From positions 1 through 59,514 of the forward strand of contig NZ_JAMQGM010000022.1 of the NCBI RefSeq assembly GCF_023703325.1: a stretch of 59,514 nucleotides of DNA. Direction: 5' to 3'. The notes beneath the pieces are model-generated. The model searched no databases, had not been told where the DNA came from, and saw only the letters and a program-made list of their open reading frames with translations. This DNA comes from Streptomyces meridianus. Its GTDB lineage: Bacteria; Actinomycetota; Actinomycetes; Streptomycetales; Streptomycetaceae. Position numbers and translations under genes: made by a program. Of this stretch, positions 50,415 to 58,937 are shown piece by piece. Every line of letters begins with the position of its first letter. The stretch's first letter is position 1.

Positions 50415-51002
50415 ATGCGTCAACCCGGCGACCGTTCCCCGGCACCCGAGGCCCTGGCCCTCGTGCAGGACCTCGCCAACACCGTCGACGTCGAGCTGGC
50501 GGACGACGGACTGCGCACGGTCGCGGACCTCTCGGCGTTCTGCGCCGCGCACGGCCTCGGCCGGCTGCGGTTCGGAGCGGACGACGTCGCTCCCGCCCGG
50601 CGGTTGCGGGAGGCCCTGCGGGACGTCTGCCGTGCCCACGCCGGATTCGACGTGCCCGCGGAGTCGACGGCCGCACTGGACGACCTGTTCGGCCGGGCGC
50701 CGCTCGTCCTCGCCACCGGACCGGCCGGCGAGGCCCGTCCCGTTCCCGCGCCCGGACTCGACGGGCTGCCCGCGCTCACCGCACGCCTGGCCGCCGGCGT
50801 CCTCACCGCGGTGGCCGACGGCACCTGGCAGCGCCTCAAGGCGTGCAGCGCACCCGAGTGCCGCTGGGTCTACTACGACCGCAGTCCCGCCGGCCGCAGC
50901 CGGTGGTGCACCATGAGCCTCTGCGGCAGCCGGGCCAAGATGCGCGCCTACCGCGACCGCACCCGCGCCACCGGAGACCGTCCGCGCACGGGCTCCGGCT
51001 GA
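50415..51002 (+). CDS. CGNR zinc finger (ABATE domain) protein
   Basis: A 195-residue protein. The N-terminal ABATE-like domain (residues ~10-135) has LALVQDLANTVDVELADD, LRTVADLSAFCAAHGLGR, ADDVAPARRLREALRDVC. The C-terminal zinc finger at about 148-180 reads KACSAPECRWVYYDRSPAGR and SRWCTMSLCGSRAKMRAYR, with four cysteines; the name-giving CGNR is CGSR here. Such proteins are thought to be stress-linked DNA-binding regulators. The gene is divergent from an MFS exporter and probably regulates it. The -10 lies just before the ATG. Confidence 0.85.
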   Translation: MRQPGDRSPAPEALALVQDLANTVDVELADDGLRTVADLSAFCAAHGLGRLRFGADDVAPARRLREALRDVCRAHAGFDVPAESTAALDDLFGRAPLVLATGPAGEARPVPAPGLDGLPALTARLAAGVLTAVADGTWQRLKACSAPECRWVYYDRSPAGRSRWCTMSLCGSRAKMRAYRDRTRATGDRPRTGSG

Positions 51003-51036
51003 CCGCCGCGCGCAGACCTGCCGCGAAAGGACCCCG

Positions 51037-51825
51037 ATGACCCCCGCCTCCGACGCCGTGCTCGTCCACCGGAACGGCCCGGTCACCACCATCGCCCTGA
51101 ACCGCCCCGAGCGCCGCAACGCGGTGGACCGGGAGACCGCGGACCGACTGGCCGACGCCTTCCGGGAGTTCGACGACGACCCGGACGCCGCCGTGGCCGT
51201 CCTGCACGGTGAAGGAGGCGTCTTCTGCTCCGGCGCCGATCTCCGGGCCTACGCCGACGGCCGGGGCAACCGCACGGATCCCGACGGCGACGGGCCGATG
51301 GGCCCGACCCGGATGCGCCTGGCCAAGCCCGTGATCGCCGCCGTCAGCGGCTACGCGGTCGCCGGCGGGCTGGAGCTGGCCCTGTGGGCGGACCTGCGGG
51401 TGGCCGACGAGACGGCCGTGTTCGGGGTGTTCTGCCGGCGCTGGGGCGTGCCGCTGATCGACGGCGGCACCGTACGGCTGCCCCGCCTCATCGGGGAGAG
51501 CCGCGCCATGGACCTCGTCCTCACCGGACGCGCCGTGGACGCCGACGAGGCACTGCGGATCGGGCTGGCCAACCGGGTCGTCCCGGCCGGTACGGCGCTC
51601 GGTGCCGCGCAGGAACTCGCCGCCGCGATCGCGGGGCATCCCCGCACCTGTCTGCTCCACGACCGCGCGTCGCTGCTGGAGCAGCACGGGATGGACGAAC
51701 AGGCGGCCCTGGCCAACGAGTTCCGGCACGGCGAGATCTCCCTCGCCGCCGATGCCGCAGCGGGCGCGGCCCGGTTCTCCGCCGGGGCGGGCCGGCACGG
51801 ATCCCCGGACCTGCCCACGGCGTAG
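51037..51825 (+). CDS. Crotonase/enoyl-CoA hydratase family protein
   Basis: A 262-residue crotonase-fold protein. Motifs: VTTIALNRPERRNAVDRETA, VLHGEGGVFCSGADLRAYAD (CoA-binding oxyanion hole), PVIAAVSGYAVAGGLELALW with the catalytic-site region and the second oxyanion, GVFCRRWGVPLIDGGTVRLP, and MDLVLTGRAVDADEALRIGL. The Glu pair of hydratases is not complete (second position is in DGGTVRLPRLIG), so it may be a hydratase or isomerase with a different substrate. The ATG follows AAAGGAC. It lies 34 bases after the CGNR gene on the same strand, so the two may be co-transcribed. Confidence 0.85.
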   Translation: MTPASDAVLVHRNGPVTTIALNRPERRNAVDRETADRLADAFREFDDDPDAAVAVLHGEGGVFCSGADLRAYADGRGNRTDPDGDGPMGPTRMRLAKPVIAAVSGYAVAGGLELALWADLRVADETAVFGVFCRRWGVPLIDGGTVRLPRLIGESRAMDLVLTGRAVDADEALRIGLANRVVPAGTALGAAQELAAAIAGHPRTCLLHDRASLLEQHGMDEQAALANEFRHGEISLAADAAAGAARFSAGAGRHGSPDLPTA

Positions 51826-51877
51826 ACGCGGCGCCCGGGCGGTGGGAGCGATTACGGCGGACGGGATCTCTCCGGGT

Positions 51878-52885
51878 TCAGGCGGCTTCCCTGGCCCCCT
51901 CGGTGCGGCGGGTGCCCTTACCGGCGCCGTTCCCGGTTTCGGTGCCCCCGGTGCCCCCGGTGCCCCCGGTTTCCGCGGCGACCTCCTTCTTCCCGGTCTC
52001 CCCCGCAGTGCCCTCGGCCGCGGCGGCGGGCTCCCCGGCCTCGGCGTCATCGGACTCCTCGGACGTCGCGGGCTCCGGCGATGCCGGTGTGCGGGCGGCG
52101 CGCATGGACCGGATGACCGAGAACGGCGCCCCGAACGGGTCGGTGAGGGCCGCCATCCGCCCGACGTCCTCGAGCTCCACCACCGGGATCTCGACGTCGC
52201 CGCCCTCCGCCCGCGCCCGGTCGACGACGTCGTCCACGTCCGTCACCTCGAAGTACGGCCGCCACTGCGGGACGGCGCCCGCGGCACGCCGCTCCTCGTC
52301 CAGCTGCATGATGCCTCCGACGGCGGCATCCGGCCCGCCCGTCGCGGTCGAGACCACGACGTACGGCCGGCCCTCCGGGAACGGGCTGTCCTCGGCCGTC
52401 TCCCAGGCGAAGACCGTGTGGTAGAAGCTGCGCGCGGCTTCCACGTCGTCGGTGTGCAGTTCGGTCCAGGTCAGGGTGCCGGGCAGGGTGACGGCGTCCA
52501 GACCGGGGTTGCCGATCGGCTGCCACACGGCGAACCGGGCCCCGGACGGATCGGTGAACACGCCCGTGCGGCCCAGCTGGAAGACGTCGAACGGCTCGAC
52601 CCGTACGGTGCCACCCGCCTGCTCGACCGTCTTCGCGACGAGATCGGCGTCGGGGGTGTGGAAGTAGAGGGTCCACGCCGAGTCCGCCCCGTCCTCGGGG
52701 AGTGGACCGACGGCGGCCACCGTGCGGCCTTCGAGCATGAACAGACCGTAACCGCCCGCTTCCGGACCGGCCGAGACGAAGTCCCAGCCGAACAACCCGG
52801 TGTAGAAGGCTGCGGCGGTCTCCACGTCGGGAGTGCCCAGGTCGATCCAGTCGGGTGCGCCGGGAACGAAGTTCGTGCTGAGCAT
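51878..52885 (-). CDS. VOC family protein with two repeats and acidic tail
   Basis: A 335-residue protein with two vicinal-oxygen-chelate modules in tandem. The first (~1-115) opens APDWIDLGTPDVETAAAFYT and has GLFGWDF and TGVFTDPSGARFAVWQP; the second (~120-240) has LTWTELHTDDVEAARSFYHT, VFAWETAEDSPF, YFEVTDVDDVVDRARAEG and LTDPFGAPFSVIRSM. This GLFGWDF-type double VOC protein is common in Streptomyces and has been linked to resistance or detoxification in some cases. The C-terminal ~85 residues are a disordered acidic tail of Ala, Glu, Gly and Thr. The ATG follows GGGGGAG. Confidence 0.85.
   Translation of the reverse strand: MLSTNFVPGAPDWIDLGTPDVETAAAFYTGLFGWDFVSAGPEAGGYGLFMLEGRTVAAVGPLPEDGADSAWTLYFHTPDADLVAKTVEQAGGTVRVEPFDVFQLGRTGVFTDPSGARFAVWQPIGNPGLDAVTLPGTLTWTELHTDDVEAARSFYHTVFAWETAEDSPFPEGRPYVVVSTATGGPDAAVGGIMQLDEERRAAGAVPQWRPYFEVTDVDDVVDRARAEGGDVEIPVVELEDVGRMAALTDPFGAPFSVIRSMRAARTPASPEPATSEESDDAEAGEPAAAAEGTAGETGKKEVAAETGGTGGTGGTETGNGAGKGTRRTEGAREAA
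51941..51967. repeat. Three 9-bp tandem repeats within the VOC gene
   Basis: The unit GGTGCCCCC is repeated three times without change (51941-51949, 51950-51958, 51959-51967) in the DNA coding for the acidic tail. It adds GGT triplets to the protein and looks like slippage. Confidence 0.8.
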
Positions 52886-53276
52886 GGTGTGCGCTCCCCC
52901 TTGATGAGGCAGGCGAGAGTTCCCTCTCTTCAGTCTCGCACCGGGTCGCGGTGCCCGCGTCCGCTCGGGCTCGCGGTCACCGGCAGGCCCGGGGCGCTCA
53001 CCGGGGGGGCGCGGACCCGCCCCTGGCGGCCGGTGCCGCCCATCGCCGCCGGTACGTGCAGCACCGTGGCGCTGTCGGTCGTCGCCGCCATGCCGGCCCG
53101 CACGCCGAGTCGCTCGAACCCGCACGCCGTGCGGGGCTCCCGCACGCCTTCCATCACCTCAGGCCCGGTCACGGCCGCTCCCGTGGCGAAAGACGTCGGC
53201 GGCTTCCGGTATCGGACGCGAGCGTTCCGCCCGCGCGCATGCCCGCCCCCTGCCCGAGGGCGGGCGTTCCCCCACG
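52886..53276. other. Intergenic region without a recognisable gene
   Basis: About 390 bases upstream of the VOC gene and downstream of the GlsB-type gene, both on the minus strand. It should hold the VOC promoter. No gene is seen. Confidence 0.45.
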
Positions 53277-53543
53277 TCAGTCGCGCGAGTTGCCGAACAG
53301 CAGCCGGTAGGCCACCAGCAGGACCAGCGCGCCCACGATGGCCGCCCCCCACGTCGCGGCGTCGAAGAAGTCCTTCTCCACCGGCCGGTCCAGCACCTCG
53401 GTGGACAGCCAGCCGCCGACGAACGCACCCGCGACGCCGATCAGGGTGGTGCCCACCACACCCCCCGGGTCCCGGCCGGGCAGCAGGAACTTCGCTATCG
53501 CCCCGGCCAGCAGCCCCAGAACGATCCAGCTGACGATGCCCAT
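53277..53543 (-). CDS. GlsB/YeaQ/YmgE family stress-response membrane protein
   Basis: An 88-residue membrane protein. Three short helices carry the family signature: IVSWIVLGLLAGAIAKFLLP, GRDPGGVVGTTLIGVAGAFV with GGWLS, and WGAAIVGALVLLVAYRLLFG. Members are glycine-rich transglycosylase-associated proteins induced by stress, anchored in the membrane. The ATG at 53543 gives a typical N-terminus (MGIVSWI); the longer frame upstream is not family-like. GACAGGGG precedes it. Confidence 0.88.
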   Translation of the reverse strand: MGIVSWIVLGLLAGAIAKFLLPGRDPGGVVGTTLIGVAGAFVGGWLSTEVLDRPVEKDFFDAATWGAAIVGALVLLVAYRLLFGNSRD

Positions 53544-53704
53544 GCCCCTGTCCTGCCCTTCGGTCCCGCGGTCGCCCCGCCCGTGCCGCCCCGTACGGCA
53601 CGCTTCGCAGGAATCATGCTCAGGCGCACGGCATTCCATCCCTGGATCGGTCGTCCTTCCCGGGAACTCGGGGTTCCGGGGTTCGGCAGGTCCGGGGGCG
53701 CGCG

Positions 53705-55282
53705 TCAGGGCTCCGGCCCGCTCCCCCCGCGCGTGGCCGCCGGCTCCTCCATCGCCGCGCCCTGCAGCCGCTTCAGGTCGGCCGACCGCACCTGGATGAC
53801 GAACAGGGCCACCAGTGCGGCGACCGCGGCCAGCGACGCCGCGACGACGAACGCCGTCGAGATGCCCGTCGCGAGCACCTGATCCCCCCAGGGCGGCGGC
53901 AGTTGGCCGCTCTGCGCAAACCGGGACCGCTCCGCCGGCGTCGCCTGCCGGAGGAACTCCGGCACCAGACTCGTGGCCTCGTTGCGGCCGGCGGTGCCGA
54001 ACACCGTGACCAGGATGGACAGTCCGAGGGAACCGCCGACCTGCTGCGTCGCGTTCAGCATCGCGGACGCCGCCCCCGACTCGTGCGGGGCGACGTTGGA
54101 GACCGCGGTGATCGTCAGCGCCACGAACTCCATCCCCATACCCAGGCCGAACACGAGCATCGGCCCGAAGATGCTGCCCAGCCAGGTGCTGCCGGCGTCC
54201 ACCCGGGTCAGCCAGGTCAGGCCCCCCGCGGCGAGCAGCGCACCCGTCACCATCACGGGCTTGGGACCCACGCGCGGCAGCAGCCGGGACGATATCCCGG
54301 CCCCGATCACGATGATCGCGCTCACCGGCAGGAACGACAGACCCGCGATCACCGGCGAGAAGCGCAGCACGTCCTGTACGAACAGGGTGAGGAAGAAGAA
54401 CATGCCGAACATGGCCGCCGCGAGGCTCAGCATGATGCCGTACGTGCCCGAGCGGTTGCGGTCGGCGAACATCTTCAGCGGAGTGATGGGCTGCCGCGAC
54501 CCCCGCTCGACCGCGACGAAGGCAGTGAGCAGTACGGCCGCCGCAGCGAATGCCGCGATGGTCAGGACGTCACTCCAGCCGTCCTGTGCGGCCCGGATGA
54601 ACCCGTAGACGAGCGAGACCATGCCGACGGTCGACAACACCGCACCGGTCACGTCGAACCGGCCCGGCCGGCGCGCGGAGGTTCCGACGTAGCGCGGGGC
54701 GGCCAGGGCGATGGCGATGCCGATGGGCACGTTGACGAAGAACACCCAGCGCCAGTCGAGCCATTCGACGAGGATGCCGCCCGCGAGCAGGCCGATCGCG
54801 CTGCCGCCGGCCGAGACTCCGGCGAACACCCCGAAGGCGCGGTTGCGTTCCGGTCCCTCCCGGAACGTGGTGGTGATCAGCGCGAGCGCGGTCGGCGAGG
54901 CGATCGCGCCGCCGATCCCCTGCAGGGAGCGGGCCGCCAGCAGCTGTCCGGGGTGCTGCGCCAGCCCGCCGAGCAGCGACGCGAGCACGAACAGCAGGAC
55001 ACCGAAGACGAACACCCGCCGGCGTCCCAGGATGTCGCCGCAGCGTCCGCCGAGCAGCAGCAGCCCGCCGAAGGTCAGGGTGTAGGCGTTGATGACCCAG
55101 GACAGGTTCGTCGTCGAGAAGTCCAGCGCGCGCTGGATGTGGGGCAGCGCGATGTTCACGATGGTGATGTCGAGAACCACCATCAGCTGGCACGAGGCGA
55201 TGACGACGAGCGCTGCGGCGTTGCCCCTCTGATGGGACGCACCACCGGCCGCGCCCTGGGGTGACGAGGGAGAGGTCGTCAT
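53705..55282 (-). CDS. MFS transporter, DHA2 (14-helix) family
   Basis: A ~525-residue drug:H+ antiporter of the 14-helix group. Motifs: LMVVLDITIVNIALPHIQRA (the D1 motif of DHA2 exporters), LLLLGGRCGDILGRRRVFVF (loop 2-3), GVSAGGSAIGLLAGGILVEW (antiporter motif C), and a later region typical of the EmrB/QacA subfamily. It should export drugs or secondary metabolites. The ATG at 55282 is preferred; another six bases upstream is equally open. It differs from the DHA2 protein at 16469, which lacks the LDITIVNIALP form. A TGACGTCA palindrome near 55370 lies in its upstream region. Confidence 0.87.
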   Translation of the reverse strand: MTTSPSSPQGAAGGASHQRGNAAALVVIASCQLMVVLDITIVNIALPHIQRALDFSTTNLSWVINAYTLTFGGLLLLGGRCGDILGRRRVFVFGVLLFVLASLLGGLAQHPGQLLAARSLQGIGGAIASPTALALITTTFREGPERNRAFGVFAGVSAGGSAIGLLAGGILVEWLDWRWVFFVNVPIGIAIALAAPRYVGTSARRPGRFDVTGAVLSTVGMVSLVYGFIRAAQDGWSDVLTIAAFAAAAVLLTAFVAVERGSRQPITPLKMFADRNRSGTYGIMLSLAAAMFGMFFFLTLFVQDVLRFSPVIAGLSFLPVSAIIVIGAGISSRLLPRVGPKPVMVTGALLAAGGLTWLTRVDAGSTWLGSIFGPMLVFGLGMGMEFVALTITAVSNVAPHESGAASAMLNATQQVGGSLGLSILVTVFGTAGRNEATSLVPEFLRQATPAERSRFAQSGQLPPPWGDQVLATGISTAFVVAASLAAVAALVALFVIQVRSADLKRLQGAAMEEPAATRGGSGPEP

Positions 55283-55492
55283 GATCATTCCCGCGCTCGG
55301 GGTTCGGAGCGCATCGCCCCTGCCGGACCCACGACACGGGATCTCGAACACGCTCTCACGGACTCGATGACGTCACTCAATCGACCGTAGTCCCGGGGCT
55401 GAGGGCGGACCAGTTGATCTCCCGGGCGCGCGCAGGCCCCGCGCGGCCGGCGGTGCGGGCCCGCGCGGGGCAGCGACTCGGGACTGCTGCGT

Positions 55493-57034
55493 CTACCGGG
55501 CGGTGCCTCCTGCGGACGGCGAGACGTAGGCACGGTAGTCGCGCAGACCCCACACGTTCGGCAGCCGGACCGTCCGCCACTGCCGTACGTAGTCGGGCAC
55601 CGGCCGGCTCCCGGCGACCAGGAACGCGACCGGCCGCTGCGCCGCGGCGGCCAGCAGCCCGGCCGGGGTGATGCTCTCGTCGTGCCCGGCGACCTGCCGG
55701 GACGCGCAGCCCAGTCCCCAGGCGACCTGCACGGCGTGCTCGCCCGAGACCGTGCAGGGCGGCTGGAGCCCGGCCGTTTCAAGTGCGGCGGTGACCCGCT
55801 CCTGGCCCCGGCCGGCGGCCCGCGCCCGGGCGGCCACGTCCTGGAGCACCCCGTACTGGGCCGCGACGTGCAGGGCGAGCGCCGTCATCAGCAACCCTCC
55901 GGTGACGGGCCGCCACCGCGGGCGCACCCCGGCGACGATCCGGGCGCAGCAGTACGCCACCGGCAACGACAGCAGGGCGTACGTGGGCAGCAGGAACCGC
56001 GGCGCCGCGTAGTCGATCAGGAACAGGTAGGGGATCGAGAGGGCCAGCCCCGTCAGCAGCGGCAGCAGGAGTACGGCGGTCCGCCGGATGTGGACCGCGG
56101 CCGTCGCACCGCCCAGGGCGAGCAGCGGCAGCACGAACCACCAGATACCGGTCAGCGGATGACTCCACGGAATGTCGCAGGGCCGGCACAGCGAGCGCCC
56201 CTGGAGGGAACGGATCTGGTCGTCGACGGCCATGTGCAGGCCCATGCCGCCCTGGATCTCGCTGGCCCGGTCCAGCCGGGCCGCCGGCCCCCCGTAGTGC
56301 AGGTACGCCTCGACGACCCACGGCAGGCTGCCCACCAGCAGACCGCCGACGAGCAGTGCCAGGACGGCCGGCCTGCGCCACCGACGGACGGTCAGGGCGG
56401 CGGCGAGCGGCAGCACCAGCCAGGCCGCGTCCGCGGGGCGCATCAGGGCGGCGAACGCCACCGCGGCAGCGAGCCCGGCGTACACCCCGGGGCCGGCGGG
56501 CACCGGCACGCCCCACCGGTCGGGCACCGGCCGCACCACGCGCAGGAAGCAGCCGGTGGCGGCGAGCGCGGCGTACGCGACCCACAGGTTGGGCATGGCC
56601 TGGGGACCGTAGTACTGGGTGATCCACAGGCTGGCGAACAGGGCCGCGGCGCCCGCGAGCAGGGCGGGCGGCAGCAGCCTTCGCCACGCGGCGAAGGACG
56701 CGAAGAGCGCCGCGCCGGAGAGCAGCGCCAGGTACACGCGCAGGATTTCCGTCGAGGTGGTGAACACCGCGACCGGCGCCACGAGGTAGCTGATGCCGCG
56801 GGCGCGCGGTGCGCTGAAGAACGCCGACGGCCGGTCGGCGCTCACCTGGCTGAAGTAGACCGTCTCGTCCCAGCCCAGCGGGGAGCCGGGGAGCACGATC
56901 GCGAGTTGGAGGACGGTGAACAGCGCTGCGACGACCGCGAGCCCTCGCAACGAGTCCGGGCCGGTCGTCGTTCCCCACCGGACGGTGAGGTTCTGCTTGA
57001 CCCGTGGAGCGGGTGCCAAGCGGGTTGATGGCAT
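55493..57034 (-). CDS. Polytopic membrane glycosyltransferase, GT39/ArnT-like
   Basis: A ~513-residue integral membrane protein with about ten helices. Helix 1 (LRGLAVVAALFTVLQLAIVL) is followed by the loop LPGSPLGWDETVYFSQVSAD, with the Asp-Glu pair that is characteristic of the catalytic loop in GT-C glycosyltransferases (protein mannosyltransferases, ArnT). Later helices include AAVAFAALMRPADAAWLVLP, WFVLPLLALGGATAAVHI and YAALSLPVAY-like segments. The C-terminal ~130 residues form an extracytoplasmic domain with cysteines (LQPPCTVSGEHAVQVAWGLG). It would transfer a sugar from a lipid carrier to an exported acceptor. Start: ATG 57034 with GAGG nine bases upstream. Confidence 0.8.
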   Translation of the reverse strand: MPSTRLAPAPRVKQNLTVRWGTTTGPDSLRGLAVVAALFTVLQLAIVLPGSPLGWDETVYFSQVSADRPSAFFSAPRARGISYLVAPVAVFTTSTEILRVYLALLSGAALFASFAAWRRLLPPALLAGAAALFASLWITQYYGPQAMPNLWVAYAALAATGCFLRVVRPVPDRWGVPVPAGPGVYAGLAAAVAFAALMRPADAAWLVLPLAAALTVRRWRRPAVLALLVGGLLVGSLPWVVEAYLHYGGPAARLDRASEIQGGMGLHMAVDDQIRSLQGRSLCRPCDIPWSHPLTGIWWFVLPLLALGGATAAVHIRRTAVLLLPLLTGLALSIPYLFLIDYAAPRFLLPTYALLSLPVAYCCARIVAGVRPRWRPVTGGLLMTALALHVAAQYGVLQDVAARARAAGRGQERVTAALETAGLQPPCTVSGEHAVQVAWGLGCASRQVAGHDESITPAGLLAAAAQRPVAFLVAGSRPVPDYVRQWRTVRLPNVWGLRDYRAYVSPSAGGTAR

Positions 57035-57248
57035 GGCACGACCTCGGTGGCAGGCGGTGCAGCGGGGGAGCTGCCGGGGCGGTGACCACACTGTGTGCGG
57101 CTTCCGCCCCCCGCCAGCCGGACCGGGCCAGTCGGCTCAACCCGGTCGGTCGATCGTGTGGGCCGGGGCGTGTCCGGTGGATCTCCGGGAGCCGGCCCGC
57201 AGCGCCCGGTGGCCGTGCGGGCGGAGCGGGTCGTCGGCAGGAGTGCGG

Positions 57249-57944
57249 TCAGCGGCTGTGGGCCACCGGCTGCTTCGTCCAGCGCTGCCACCAGTGGCGG
57301 CGCGGGGGGTGCACGGCGCGGCCCATCCGTCGGCCCAGCAGAAGGTAGCCGAGGAGGGCGCCGGAGGTGTTGAGGATGACGTCGTCGATGTCGAACGCCC
57401 GGCCGGTGACGATGGCACCCTGGACGAGTTCGACCAGCACCATGAACAGCGCCGTGACGAGGACGACGCGCAGCAGTCCGCGGGCCTTGGGGACCAGGAC
57501 CGGGAGCAGGAGACCGAACGGCACGCCCAGCACGATGTTCCCGCCGAGCTGCTTGACGGTGTCGCGGAACGCCGGCTGCGACAGGTAGTTGTTGATCGAT
57601 TCGCCGGGCTGCAGATTGGTGTGCGCCATCGCCTCGGAGGCCATCGAGGGGACCAGCGTCAGCCGGGCCAGGACCACCGCGAATCCGACCATCGCCACGA
57701 ACGCCCCCGCCATCACGAGCCCCCGCACCATCGGAGATGCCTCGCTCACGGCGTCACCGCCCGAGGCCGCCGCCGGCCGGGGCTTCGGCTTCGTCCCGGT
57801 CCTCGCCTTGGAGCCGGTCCTCGGCTTGGCCTTCGCCTTCGGCCCGGTCCTGGTCTTGGACCCGGGCTTGGTCTTCGGCTTGCTCTTCGCCCCCCCGGCC
57901 TTCTTCATCGCCGTCTTCCAGCCGAGCAGGACTGTGCGGGCCAT
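57249..57944 (-). CDS. VanZ family protein with Lys/Arg-rich N-terminal repeats
   Basis: A ~231-residue membrane protein. The N-terminal ~60 residues are a very basic repeat region of Lys-Pro, Gly-Ser-Lys and Arg-Thr words (KPGSKTRTGPKAKAKPRTG, then SKARTGTKPKPRP). Four or five helices follow (LVMAGAFVAMVGFAVVLARL, NIVLGVPFGLLLPVLVP, VVLVTALFMVLVELVQGAIV). The VanZ signature NxxLFxPxG is seen as GGNIVLGVPFG, and GRAFDIDDVILNTSGALLGY is the family's hallmark. VanZ-like proteins are linked to glycopeptide resistance in one case, but their general role is unknown. The start could be GTG 57953 or ATG 57944. Confidence 0.82.
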   Translation of the reverse strand: MARTVLLGWKTAMKKAGGAKSKPKTKPGSKTRTGPKAKAKPRTGSKARTGTKPKPRPAAASGGDAVSEASPMVRGLVMAGAFVAMVGFAVVLARLTLVPSMASEAMAHTNLQPGESINNYLSQPAFRDTVKQLGGNIVLGVPFGLLLPVLVPKARGLLRVVLVTALFMVLVELVQGAIVTGRAFDIDDVILNTSGALLGYLLLGRRMGRAVHPPRRHWWQRWTKQPVAHSR

Positions 57945-58136
57945 GTGTGGCACCCCCAGGTCGGAATTTCCGCATCGGCAGCCGCCCTGTCGGCGTCTGC
58001 TCCGTTCCCGTCCCGGTTACCCAGGGTCAGCCACGGCATGTGTGGTGCCTGGAGGCGGGTCGCCGCGCACCGGGTCATCCTGGAGACGGCAGCCGGACGC
58101 CGGCACGGCCGCGGACGCGAACTGGGAGGAACACTC

Positions 58137-58508
58137 ATGTCGAACGCCCCGGACGTACGGGTCCGCCGCGTGTACGACGATCCGGAGACCGACGACGGCA
58201 GGCGCGTGCTGGTGGACCGGCTGTGGCCGCGTGGGTTGTCCAAGGAGCGTGCTCGGCTGGACTCCTGGAGCAAGGCGGTCGCGCCGTCCGACGAGTTGCG
58301 CCGCTGGTACGGCCACCGGCCGGAACTCGCGGAGGAGTTCGGCCGCCGCTACCGTGCCGAGCTCGACGAGCCGGAGCGCGCAGCGGAGTTGGAGCAGTTG
58401 CGCGATCTCGCGGCGTCCGGCCCGATGACGCTGCTGACCGCGACCCGGGAGATCGGCCTGAGCCATGCCCACGTCCTCGCACGGCTGCTGGGCACCGACA
58501 CGGGATGA
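58137..58508 (+). CDS. DUF488 family protein (YeaO-like)
   Basis: A 123-residue DUF488 protein. The family core is seen as VRVRRVYDDPETDDGRRVLV, DRLWPRGLSKERARLDSWSK, VAPSDELRRWYGHRPELAEE, FGRRYRAELDE and TLLTATREIGLSHAHVLARL. YeaO-like proteins of this size are single-domain and of unknown biochemical role; nucleic-acid binding has been suggested. The ATG is preceded by GGGAGGA at ideal spacing. It stands alone, between the divergent VanZ-like gene and the barstar gene. Confidence 0.88.
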   Translation: MSNAPDVRVRRVYDDPETDDGRRVLVDRLWPRGLSKERARLDSWSKAVAPSDELRRWYGHRPELAEEFGRRYRAELDEPERAAELEQLRDLAASGPMTLLTATREIGLSHAHVLARLLGTDTG

Positions 58509-58562
58509 CTCCGTGGACGTCCCGTCGGCCCGGCCGCACGGGCACGGCCTAGCATCCGGGGC

Positions 58563-58853
58563 ATGGCTGACGAGTTGGTGGTCGATCTCCGCGGGCGCGA
58601 CCTGTCCTCCCTCGACGACTTCTGGGACGCGGTCGCCGGGCCGTGCGGACTGCCCGACTGGTTCGGGCGGAACCTGGACGCCTGGTGGGACGCGGTCGAG
58701 ACACGCGGAATCTCCTCCGTGATCGACGCTCACGGGGTCGTGGTCGTAAAAGCTTACGCCCAGGGGCTGTTCGGGCCCGGCGTTACGGATGGTGAGCGAC
58801 TTGCCCGCGTGTTCACCGAGGCCACTCGTGCCCGGCTGGACCTGGATGGCTAG
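58563..58853 (+). CDS. Barstar family protein (ribonuclease inhibitor)
   Basis: A 96-residue barstar. The fold is seen in LVVDLRGRDLSSLDDFWDAV, AGPCGLPDWFGRNLDAWWDA (the barnase-contact helix with Trp and Asp residues), VETRGISSVIDAHGVVVVKA, and a C-terminal helix LARVFTEATRARLDLDG. Barstars inhibit barnase-like ribonucleases; many in Streptomyces lack a nearby ribonuclease partner. Here no barnase gene is seen within the window. TAGCAT at 58550-58555 is a likely -10, seven bases before the ATG, so the message is probably leaderless. Codons such as GTA, AAA and GCT in the middle are unusual for the region. Confidence 0.85.
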   Translation: MADELVVDLRGRDLSSLDDFWDAVAGPCGLPDWFGRNLDAWWDAVETRGISSVIDAHGVVVVKAYAQGLFGPGVTDGERLARVFTEATRARLDLDG

Positions 58854-58937
58854 CCTTACGTGTCCGACCTGGTACTGGGACGTTCTCCCGCACCTCGGAC
58901 ATTGATCGCACCCGAAATCTTGTGAAGGGCTTCTCCC

